From Amycolatopsis nivea (GTDB lineage Bacteria; Actinomycetota; Actinomycetes; Mycobacteriales; Pseudonocardiaceae): a stretch of 64,000 nt of DNA. The DNA lies in assembly GCF_004522235.1 (NCBI RefSeq), contig NZ_SDLT01000005.1, positions 62,001 to 126,000 of the forward strand, read 5' to 3'. Below are positions 57,405 through 64,000 of this stretch, piece after piece. The notes under the pieces were generated by a model. It did no database searches, was not told the DNA's origin, and saw only the letters and a list, made by a program, of their open reading frames with translations. The position numbers and the translations under genes are program-made. Each line of letters opens with the position of its first letter. Within the stretch, counting starts at the first letter, position 1.

Positions 57405-58186
57405 CCGAACAGAGCCGGGGCGTAGCGCTGGTCACCGGCGGCACCAGCGGGATCGGGCTCGCGGTGACCCGATCGCTGGCGCAGCAGGGCTACCAGGTGT
57501 ACTTCTGCGCCCGCACCCAGGGATCCGTCGACGACACGGTGCGCGACCTGCGTGCCGAGGGACTGGACGTGGACGGCAGCACCTGCGACGTCCGGGAGAA
57601 GGACGACATCCAGGCGCTGGTCGCGGCCGCGGTCGACCGGTACGGCCCGATCGACGTCCTGGTCAACAACGCGGGCCGCAGCGGCGGCGGGCAGACCGCG
57701 GAGATCCCGGACGAGCTGTGGTTCGACGTGATCAACACGAACCTCAACAGCGTGTTCCTGATGACCCGCGAGGTGCTCACCAAGGGCGGCATGCTGGCCA
57801 AGGACAAGGGCCGGGTCATCAACATCGCGTCCACCGCCGGCAAACAGGGCGTGGTGCTCGGCGCGCCGTATTCGGCGTCCAAGCACGGCGTCGTCGGCTT
57901 CACCAAGGCGCTCGGGTTCGAACTGGGCAAGACCGGCGTCACGGTCAACGCGGTGTGCCCCGGTTACGTGGAAACCCCGATGGCACAGGCGATCCGCGGC
58001 CGGTACGCGGCGGCGTGGAACACCACCGAGGAAGCCGTGCTGGAGAAGTTCACCGCGAAGATCCCGCTCGGCCGGTACTCCACTCCGGAGGAGGTGGCGG
58101 GCCTCGTCGGCTACCTCGTCACCGACACCGCGGCGTCCATGACCGGGCAGGCGATCAACGTCTGCGGCGGGCTTGGCAACTACTGA
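57401..58186 (+). CDS. ActIII-type C9 ketoreductase
   Basis: 261 residues, the exact length of ActIII. VTGGTSGIGLAVTRSLA, NNAGRSGGG, the Ser of IASTAGKQGV, YSASK, and the PGYVETPMAQ substrate loop follow the family. It reduces the C9 keto group of the nascent poly-beta-ketone with NADPH and directs first-ring cyclisation C7-C12. Co-translated with the monooxygenase. Confidence 0.94.
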   Translation: MTEQSRGVALVTGGTSGIGLAVTRSLAQQGYQVYFCARTQGSVDDTVRDLRAEGLDVDGSTCDVREKDDIQALVAAAVDRYGPIDVLVNNAGRSGGGQTAEIPDELWFDVINTNLNSVFLMTREVLTKGGMLAKDKGRVINIASTAGKQGVVLGAPYSASKHGVVGFTKALGFELGKTGVTVNAVCPGYVETPMAQAIRGRYAAAWNTTEEAVLEKFTAKIPLGRYSTPEEVAGLVGYLVTDTAASMTGQAINVCGGLGNY

Positions 58187-58199
58187 GAGGACCGAGCAC

Positions 58200-59159
58200 G
58201 TGGCTGCACCACTGCGGATCTACGAGACCGAACACAAGATCGACGTCGCCGCGCCCGCCTCGGCCGTGTACGCGTTGCTCGCCGACGTGACCCGCTGGCC
58301 GGTCTACTTCGGGCCGACGGTCCACGCGCGCCAGCTCGAACGCGACGGCACCACCGAGCGAATCCGGTTGTGGGCCACCGCGAACGATGAGCCCAAAACC
58401 TGGACCTCGCGGCGCGACCTCGACGAGGACGGCCTGCGCATCGACTTCCGCCAGGAGGTTTCGCAGCATCCGGTCGCGTCGATGACCGGGGCGTGGAACA
58501 TCCAGCCCGGCGGACCGGACTCGTGCACCGTCGTCCTGGAGCACGCGTTCAGCGCGGTGCGGGACCTGCCGGAGAACGTCGAGTGGGTGAGCAAGGCGGT
58601 CGACCGCAACAGCGAGCACGAGCTGGAGAACCTCCGCGGCATCGCGGAAGGCCTCGCCGAGACCGAAGAACTCACCACGGTGTTCGCGGACAGCGTCGAC
58701 ATCGACGCGGACGCGGCGGCGGTCTACGAGTTCCTCTACCGGTCGGACCTGTGGCCGGAGCGGCTGCCGCACGTCCAGCGGCTCGACCTGACCGAGGAAA
58801 CCCCGGGTCTGCAGGTCATGGAGATGGACACCAAGACCGCGACCGGCGCCGTGCACACCACGAAGTCGGTGCGCGTGTGCTTCGACGACGAGCACGCCAT
58901 CGCGTACAAGCAGCAGGTGCTGCCCGCGCTGATGACTGTCCACAACGGACTGTGGACGATCGTGCCGCAGCCTGGCGGCGGGGTGCGGGCGACGTCCGAG
59001 CACACCGTGGTGATCAAGCGTGACGCGGTGGAGAAGATCCTCGGCGAAGGCAAGACGGTCGAGGACGCCAAGGCGTTCGTGCGCAATGCGTTGGGCACCA
59101 ACAGCACCGCGACGCTGAACCTCGCCAAGGCCTGGGCGGAGGAACGCGCCGATGGCTGA
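58200..59159 (+). CDS. Didomain aromatase/cyclase (SRPBCC)
   Basis: 319 residues with two START/SRPBCC domains. The first (about 5-145) begins HKIDVAAPASAVYALLADVTRW, the second (about 160-310) FADSVDIDADAAAVYEFLYRSDLWPERLPHV (split DADAAAVYEFLYRSDLWP). The didomain type acts on C9-reduced chains to dehydrate and aromatise the first ring. GTG with GAGAGGA upstream. Its end overlaps the ligase start by 8 nt. Confidence 0.92.
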   Translation: MAAPLRIYETEHKIDVAAPASAVYALLADVTRWPVYFGPTVHARQLERDGTTERIRLWATANDEPKTWTSRRDLDEDGLRIDFRQEVSQHPVASMTGAWNIQPGGPDSCTVVLEHAFSAVRDLPENVEWVSKAVDRNSEHELENLRGIAEGLAETEELTTVFADSVDIDADAAAVYEFLYRSDLWPERLPHVQRLDLTEETPGLQVMEMDTKTATGAVHTTKSVRVCFDDEHAIAYKQQVLPALMTVHNGLWTIVPQPGGGVRATSEHTVVIKRDAVEKILGEGKTVEDAKAFVRNALGTNSTATLNLAKAWAEERADG

Positions 59160-61005
59160 CGGTGTCCTCCCGGTCGCGTCGCTGCTCGACACGCCGCTGC
59201 TGCCGGACGCGCTGGGCATCCTCGCGGAGAACAGCCCGAACCAGATCGCGGTCCGGCTCGGCGAGACAGCCCTGACGTTCGCTGAACTCGACCGGGCCGC
59301 GTCCGGGTTCGCTGCCGCGCTGGCGGAGCGGATCGGGTCGGCCGGTTCGGTCGTCGCGATGTCCTCGGTGCTGCACCCGGAGTTCGCGATCGCCTACTAC
59401 GGCACCTTGCGCAGCGGAAACGTCGTGCTGCCGTTGAGCCCGCTGCTGCGGGAAGGCGACCTCGGCCGGGTGCTGACCGAGTCTTCCGCCGCGGCCGCGG
59501 TGCTGAACGATTCGATGACCGCAGCGGTCGCTCGTGCTTCCGCTACGCCGGAACACCTGCTGTGCTTCGGGAATCCGGATCGCGCTAATTCGGTCGCCGC
59601 GCTGGCGGCTGGTCCGATCGGCGCTTTGACGGAACTGGAGCCGGACGCAGTCGCCTGCATTCACTTCACGAGCGGCACCACCGGGCAGTCGAAGGGCGTG
59701 CGGCTCACGCACCGCAACATCGCGGTCAACGCGGTGCAGGTCGCCGAGGCGCACGGGGTGACCGGAACGTCGGTGACGTTCAACCACCTGCCCAGCTATC
59801 ACCCGATGCACCTGAACTCCGCGCTGATCGCCGGAGCCACCCAGGTGCTCTGCCTGGTGCCGGATCCGGTGGCCACGATCGCGCTCGCGGCAGGGGTGAC
59901 GCACTACTACTCGATGCCGTTCCGCCTGGCCCGGCTCGCGACCGACCCGCGACTGGCGGACCTGAAGCTGCCCGGCTGCGAGGTCATCCTGTCCGGTGGT
60001 TCGGCGTTGTCCCCGGTGCACGCGGAAACCCTCCGGGAGCAGTTCGGCATCCCGGTCGTGCAGGGTTACGGCCTCGCCGAAACCGCACCGCTGGTCCTCT
60101 CCGACGGTCCGGCGGCACCGCGTCCGGGTTCGGTCGGCCAGGTCGTGCGCGACACCGAGGTGCGCGTTGTCGACTTGACGACTCGGGAGCCGCTGCCGGC
60201 CGGCGAGCGCGGTGAAGTCGAGGTGCGCGGCCCGCAGGTGATGCGCGGCTACCTCGGCCGCCCGGACGGCGACGGCATCGGCGCGAACCGCTGGCTGCCG
60301 ACCGGCGACGTCGGCTGCCTGGACGAGGACGGGTACCTGTTCCTGGTCGACCGCATCAAGGACGTCTTCAAACGCGACAACTGGCTGATCTCGCCCACCG
60401 AAATCGAGGCCGAGCTGCTGCGCCACCCCGGCGTGGCGGACTGCGCGGTGGTCGACCAGCCTGACGAGTTCGCCGGCGCGGTGGCGGCCGCGCTGATCGT
60501 CCCGGCCGGCGACGAGTGGGTGCCGCGCGCGGGCGAGATCGCCGCGGAGTTCAACGCCGCCCAGCCGTATTACAAGCACCTCGAGCACGTCGAGCTGACC
60601 AGGGCGATCCCGCGTTCGCCCAACGGCAAGCTCGTCCGCCGCGAGCTGCGCGAGGCGCTGTCCTCCGTGCGCGGCAGCCAGAATCCCGGAACCGCACTGC
60701 TAGGAGCCGATACCGTGGTCACGTTCATCAGCAAGTTCACCGTCAAGGGCGAGCCGGAAGAGTTCGAGAAGGTCTTCACCGAGCACGCGCAGTACATGGC
60801 CGAGCAGCCCGGCTTCGTCGCCTACCAGATGGTGCGGTCGCTGCGCGATCCCAAGGTGTATCTGAACATCGGCCAGTGGGTCGACGCGAACGCGCACAAG
60901 GCCGTCGTGACCAGCCCGGAATTCCAGGCGCACGTGAAGAAGTTCGTCGAGCTGGTCGACGTCGAGGCGGACCTGTACTCGACGGTCTCCGAGGCGTCGG
61001 CGTGA
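59152..61005 (+). CDS. Acyl-AMP ligase fused to an ABM monooxygenase
   Basis: 617 residues. Residues 1-505 are an ANL-family ligase: P-loop FTSGTTGQSKGVRLTHRN, GYGLAETAP, TGDVG, VDRIKDVFKRDN and the catalytic Lys in RSPNGKLVRREL. Residues 522-617 are a dimeric alpha+beta-barrel ABM domain (VTFISKFTVKG ... YLNIGQWVDANAHK), as in quinone-forming monooxygenases such as ActVA-Orf6 and TcmH. GTG at 60715 (codon 522) with GGAG upstream could also make the ABM domain alone. Known clusters usually encode these separately. Confidence 0.88.
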   Translation: MADGVLPVASLLDTPLLPDALGILAENSPNQIAVRLGETALTFAELDRAASGFAAALAERIGSAGSVVAMSSVLHPEFAIAYYGTLRSGNVVLPLSPLLREGDLGRVLTESSAAAAVLNDSMTAAVARASATPEHLLCFGNPDRANSVAALAAGPIGALTELEPDAVACIHFTSGTTGQSKGVRLTHRNIAVNAVQVAEAHGVTGTSVTFNHLPSYHPMHLNSALIAGATQVLCLVPDPVATIALAAGVTHYYSMPFRLARLATDPRLADLKLPGCEVILSGGSALSPVHAETLREQFGIPVVQGYGLAETAPLVLSDGPAAPRPGSVGQVVRDTEVRVVDLTTREPLPAGERGEVEVRGPQVMRGYLGRPDGDGIGANRWLPTGDVGCLDEDGYLFLVDRIKDVFKRDNWLISPTEIEAELLRHPGVADCAVVDQPDEFAGAVAAALIVPAGDEWVPRAGEIAAEFNAAQPYYKHLEHVELTRAIPRSPNGKLVRRELREALSSVRGSQNPGTALLGADTVVTFISKFTVKGEPEEFEKVFTEHAQYMAEQPGFVAYQMVRSLRDPKVYLNIGQWVDANAHKAVVTSPEFQAHVKKFVELVDVEADLYSTVSEASA

Positions 61006-61751
61006 GCGATCTCGGTCTGGCCGGCCGCAGCGTCCTGGTGGTCGGCGCCACCAAGGGGCTGGGGCTGGCCATCGCCCGCAAGTTCTGCGCGAGCGGCGCG
61101 CATGTGCTGCTCGACTACGCACACGACGACGAAGCCGCCAAAGCCGCCCTCGCGAGCCTCGAAGGGCTGCCCGGTTCGGCTTCCCTGATCCGCGCCGATC
61201 CGTCCACTGAGGACGGTGCGGCACAGCTCGCCGCAGCTGTCTCGGCGGCTGGTCGCGGGCTGGATGTCCTGGTGCACAACGCCGCGTCGTGGCATCCGAT
61301 GCCCGCTGCCGGAGCGTCGGTTGCCGACCTGCACACCGATGTCGCCACCGCACTGGATCCGCTGCTGCGCTTGGTGCCCGCGCTTCTCGAACACCTTGCG
61401 CCTGGCGGTCGAGTGCTCGCGGTCTCCAGCTCCGGTGCGCAGCGGGTCATCCCGCGTTACGTCGCGCTGGGCGTCGCGAAGGCCGCGCTCGAATCGCTGG
61501 TGCGCTACCTGGCGGTCGAGCTGGCTCCGCGCGGCATCACGGTCAACGCAGTGACGACCGCGAAGCTGGACAAGGGCGACGAGACCACCCAGCCCGAGAT
61601 GGTGCAGGTGCTGGCGGCCCGTACGCCCGCCGGCCGGCTGAGCACGCCCGCCGACGTCGCCGATGTCGTCGCGCTGCTGAGCGCACCGGAAGCGAGCTGG
61701 ATCCACGGCCAGGTGATCACCGCCGACGGCGGGCTCAGCCTGCGGTCTTGA
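61002..61751 (+). CDS. FabL-like SDR (enoyl-ACP reductase III homologue)
   Basis: 249 residues. The Tyr and Lys are spaced as YX6K (Tyr153, Lys160 in RYVALGVAK), the signature of FabI/FabL enoyl reductases instead of YX3K. The following AALESLVRYLAVELAPRGI and NTPAGR-like ARTPAGRLSTPADV resemble Bacillus FabL. It may reduce an enoyl group of a starter chain or a ring intermediate with NADPH. GTGA overlap with the ligase fusion gene. Confidence 0.85.
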   Translation: MSDLGLAGRSVLVVGATKGLGLAIARKFCASGAHVLLDYAHDDEAAKAALASLEGLPGSASLIRADPSTEDGAAQLAAAVSAAGRGLDVLVHNAASWHPMPAAGASVADLHTDVATALDPLLRLVPALLEHLAPGGRVLAVSSSGAQRVIPRYVALGVAKAALESLVRYLAVELAPRGITVNAVTTAKLDKGDETTQPEMVQVLAARTPAGRLSTPADVADVVALLSAPEASWIHGQVITADGGLSLRS

Positions 61752-61767
61752 CCTAAGGAGAACTCCG

Positions 61768-62541
61768 TTGCAGCTGATTGACCTGTCCTCCCCGATCGAT
61801 CCGGAAGGCTGGGAGCCCGAGCCGCTGTCGCTGGTCACCATGTCGGCCCAGGACGGGGCCAAGCACCTGGTGTCGGAAATGCGCGAGCACTTCGGCATGG
61901 ATCTCGACCCGGAAGTGCTGCGGGACGCCGAATTCCTCACCAACGACACGGTGTCGCTGACCACCCACACCGGCACGCACATCGACGCGCCGGCGCACTA
62001 CGGCGACGCCACGTCGTACGGTTCGGCGCCGCGCACGATCGACCAGATGCCGGTCGACTGGTTCCACCGTCCCGCCGTGGTCCTGGACTTCACCGGCCGC
62101 GCGCCGGGTGTCATCACCGCGGACGACGTGCGGGCCGAACTGTCCCGAGTGGACTATCAGCCGAAGGAACTGGACATCGTCCTGCTCCACACCGGAGCCG
62201 ACCAGCACGCGGGCACGCCGAAGTACTTCACCGAGTTCGTCGGCCTCGACCAGTCCGGGCTGGACCTGCTGCTGGACTTCGGGGTCCGCGTGATCGGCAC
62301 GGACGCGTTCAGTCTCGACGCGCCGTTCACGCACATCATCGAGACCTACCAGCGGACCGGCGACAAGTCGGTACTGTGGCCGGCGCACATGCGCGGCCGC
62401 GACCGGGAGTACTGCCAGATCGAACGCCTGGCGAACCTGGCCGAACTGCCGCGGGCGCACGGTTTCACGCTGTCGTGCTTCCCGGTGAAACTGGCCGGCG
62501 CCGGCGCCGGATGGGCTCGCGCGGTCGCTATCGTCGAGTAG
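61768..62541 (+). CDS. Cyclase-family protein (DpsY/SnoaM-like)
   Basis: 257 residues of the metal-dependent cyclase family PF04199. The metal motif HTGTHIDAPAH is at about residues 67-77, and a later HTGADQH and DAFSLDAP region completes it. DpsY, SnoaM and MtmY in anthracycline/aureolic acid pathways are members and help close later rings. TTG start with AAGGAG 7 nt upstream. Last gene of the six-gene operon; terminator follows. Confidence 0.9.
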   Translation: MQLIDLSSPIDPEGWEPEPLSLVTMSAQDGAKHLVSEMREHFGMDLDPEVLRDAEFLTNDTVSLTTHTGTHIDAPAHYGDATSYGSAPRTIDQMPVDWFHRPAVVLDFTGRAPGVITADDVRAELSRVDYQPKELDIVLLHTGADQHAGTPKYFTEFVGLDQSGLDLLLDFGVRVIGTDAFSLDAPFTHIIETYQRTGDKSVLWPAHMRGRDREYCQIERLANLAELPRAHGFTLSCFPVKLAGAGAGWARAVAIVE

Positions 62542-62554
62542 CTTCCGCACGAGA

Positions 62555-62589
62555 AAAGGCCCCGCGACTCCTCCTCTCGCGGGGCCTTT
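62555..62589. terminator. Bidirectional terminator
   Basis: A perfect 13-bp stem AAAGGCCCCGCGA / TCGCGGGGCCTTT with a 9-nt loop between the convergent cyclase and KSIII genes. Confidence 0.9.
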
Positions 62590-62598
62590 CCTTGTGCC

Positions 62599-63633
62599 TT
62601 AGTCAGCCCATTCGGGTTTCTCCAGCAGTTCGATTACCGCGCTGCTCCAGGAGAATCCCGCGCCGACGCCCATCAACAGGCAGGTCTGTCCCGGCTGCAA
62701 GCCACCGGTGCGCACGAGGTTTTCCAGGCTGACGATGTGGTCGCCCGCACCGAGGTGGCCGATCTTGCTGTCGAAGTCCCACGTGGTTCGTTCGAGGGGA
62801 ACGTCCATGTGCCGCAGGTAGTTCGACACCAGCCGTCGCCGCCCGAAGTGCGGCAGCACAAGACGGTCCACATCGGACAGTTCCAGTTCGGCGTCGCTCA
62901 GTGCGCGTTTCAACGCTTCGCGCTGCCCGTCGAGAATGGCCGCGAGGGTCTGTGACATTCCGGCCTCGGACACGTATGATCGTTTGTGCGCGTCCAGGTC
63001 GACCAGCTGCCGATTGCTCATCTCGACCTCGCCGAACGCCGCCCCCGCACGGTGCATGCCTTCCAGCTCCGGCCCGCTCACCACCGCCAGGCTGCGCAAC
63101 CGCGCGAATCCGCTCACGCGGGACAGCACCATCGCCGTCCCGCCGTCGGCGTACGCCGTGCCCGGATCGCTGTGCCAGCGGTCGAAATCCGGACCGTCAA
63201 AGCGATCCGCCGCGGTGATCAACGCTGCCTGTCGCGCCGGGTCCGCCAGAAGGTAACTGGCCGCGAGGTCGAGCGCTGCCATGCCGCCGTTGGAAACCTG
63301 CCGCACCTCGATCGCCGGACAGGTCCCGCCGACCGCTGCCCGCTGCACGTACGCGGCGGGCGACCACAAGTCGTAGCCCTGATGGAACAACGTCGCGTGC
63401 AGCAGCACCGCGATGTCGCCGCGCGCCACCCCCGATCGCGCCAAGGCGACTCGCGCGGCCCGAGCCGCCATCTCCGGCGGCGCGATCCCTTCGGGCGCGA
63501 CGAGGACCGATTCCATCTCGCTTTTGCGCGCCGTCTCGGCCGAGCATTGCCCGCTCCGCACCGCTTCGGCGGTCGTCGTCGCCGGTGGCAGCCAGCTTCC
63601 GAGCCCGGCGAGGTACAGCCCGTCGAATCTCAT
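62599..63633 (-). CDS. DpsC-like KSIII for starter-unit selection
   Basis: 344 residues of the thiolase fold. The nucleophile position has Ser114 (RQVSNGGMAALD) instead of Cys, as in DpsC of daunorubicin biosynthesis. The Asn of FabH is His293 (KIGHLGAGD), also DpsC-like, and LPHFGR provides another His. It transfers a short acyl-CoA starter such as propionyl. Divergent from the acyltransferase gene with SARP boxes between. Confidence 0.92.
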   Translation of the reverse strand: MRFDGLYLAGLGSWLPPATTTAEAVRSGQCSAETARKSEMESVLVAPEGIAPPEMAARAARVALARSGVARGDIAVLLHATLFHQGYDLWSPAAYVQRAAVGGTCPAIEVRQVSNGGMAALDLAASYLLADPARQAALITAADRFDGPDFDRWHSDPGTAYADGGTAMVLSRVSGFARLRSLAVVSGPELEGMHRAGAAFGEVEMSNRQLVDLDAHKRSYVSEAGMSQTLAAILDGQREALKRALSDAELELSDVDRLVLPHFGRRRLVSNYLRHMDVPLERTTWDFDSKIGHLGAGDHIVSLENLVRTGGLQPGQTCLLMGVGAGFSWSSAVIELLEKPEWAD

Positions 63634-63690
63634 GCCGCCACCCTTCCCGCGGGCTCTCGACAGCCTGTGGGAACGGACTCGACCTGGCGG

Positions 63691-63719
63691 TCCAGCAGGG
63701 GTCGAGCAGCCGTCGACCG
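63691..63719 (+). promoter_or_regulatory. SARP operator between KSIII and acyltransferase genes
   Basis: TCCAGCA, TCGAGCA and TCGACCG start at 63691, 63702 and 63713 (11-bp phase); 8 bp later CACGAT is a fair -10 for the plus-strand gene. Because TCGA is self-complementary, the minus strand also shows TCGACGG, TCGACCC and TGGACCG in phase, so both genes could be controlled. Confidence 0.7.
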
Positions 63720-63784
63720 CCGTGCCGCACGATCCGGTTTGTTTCCGGTGCCACCGGGGTTTCGGGCGGAAGGAGTTTCGGGTG

Positions 63785-64000
63785 ATGACCGAGGTCGCAC
63801 TGCTGTTCCCGGGCCAAGGCTCGCAGCACGTCCGGATGGCCGCCGGCCTGTACGGGCACGACGACGTCTTCACCGACGCGGTGGACGAAGTCTTCGCCGC
63901 GCTGGGCCCCGACGGCCCCGCCATCCGGGCCGACTGGCTGACCGACTCGCCTGCTGTTCCCCTCGACCACGTCACCCGTTCGCAAATCCTGCTGTTCACC
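63785..64000 (+). CDS. Acyltransferase (DpsD/FabD-like), 5' part
   Basis: 72 codons visible, cut by the right edge. LLFPGQGSQHVRMAAGLY is the N-terminal signature of malonyl/acyl transferases. Next to a DpsC-like KSIII it is probably the DpsD-type partner that edits or loads the starter. The active-site GHSxG lies beyond the window. ATG at 63785 or GTG at 63782; GGAAGGAG is upstream. Confidence 0.88.
   Translation, partial: MTEVALLFPGQGSQHVRMAAGLYGHDDVFTDAVDEVFAALGPDGPAIRADWLTDSPAVPLDHVTRSQILLFT

Overview
The window looks like a chromosomal segment of a high-GC actinobacterium of the Pseudonocardiales, most probably Amycolatopsis. The composition, the many GTG starts and the frequent ATGA/GTGA stop-start overlaps fit. 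A 368-residue N-acylamino acid racemase has all its catalytic lysines and acids at the positions known from the Amycolatopsis enzyme. The block sigR-rsrA-bL37-pdtaS-...-whiB1 is arranged as in mycobacteria. No tRNA, rRNA, CRISPR array, transposase or prophage was seen.

Layout: 1-5.9 kb is a minus-strand operon with overlapping genes (MHS-type permease, M20 peptidase, N-acylamino acid racemase, metallo-beta-lactamase-fold hydrolase, type B carboxylesterase cut by the left edge). It faces a two-module Lrp/AsnC regulator across a shared intergenic region. 7-11.7 kb holds a LuxR-type response regulator and a DesK/NarL-type sensor kinase around a secreted hydrolase that lacks its nucleophile serine. 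11.7-18.7 kb is conserved housekeeping and stress DNA: Cys-tRNA(Pro) deacylase, SigR/RsrA with a SigR-type promoter, the 24-residue ribosomal protein bL37, PdtaS kinase, a tandem-GNAT protein, WhiB1 with a CRP-like site, and a diacylglycerol kinase. 18.8-40.5 kb is mixed metabolism: secreted peptidase, cholesterol oxidase, 3,5-epimerase, malic enzyme, F420-dependent oxidoreductase, BpsA-like aminopropyltransferase, an OpuC-type ABC transporter, a FAD oxidoreductase plus MFS operon, and Kgd.

40.7 kb to the right edge is a type II polyketide gene cluster that continues past the window. It has KS-alpha, chain-length factor, ACP, an ActIII-type ketoreductase, a didomain aromatase/cyclase, a DpsY-like cyclase, a DpsC-like KSIII (Ser in place of Cys) beside a DpsD-like acyltransferase (non-acetate starter), three FAD ring hydroxylases, two O-methyltransferases, two SnoaL-like proteins, an acyl-AMP ligase fused to an ABM monooxygenase, a FabL-like enoyl reductase homologue, an SDR without the catalytic Tyr, an MFS exporter and a large SARP activator. 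Five intergenic regions carry three heptamers at exact 11-bp spacing, followed in the better cases 8 bp later by a -10-like hexamer. This suggests the SARP drives all arms of the cluster. The product is probably an aromatic polyketide with an alkyl starter, oxidised and O-methylated several times; I cannot name it.

Two copies of a composite ~0.4-kb palindromic intergenic element lie in opposite orientation at 27.0 and 54.7 kb, one of them inside the polyketide cluster. A third stand-alone hairpin of the same family sits at 45.05 kb. A 23-bp-period tandem repeat lies next to the first copy.
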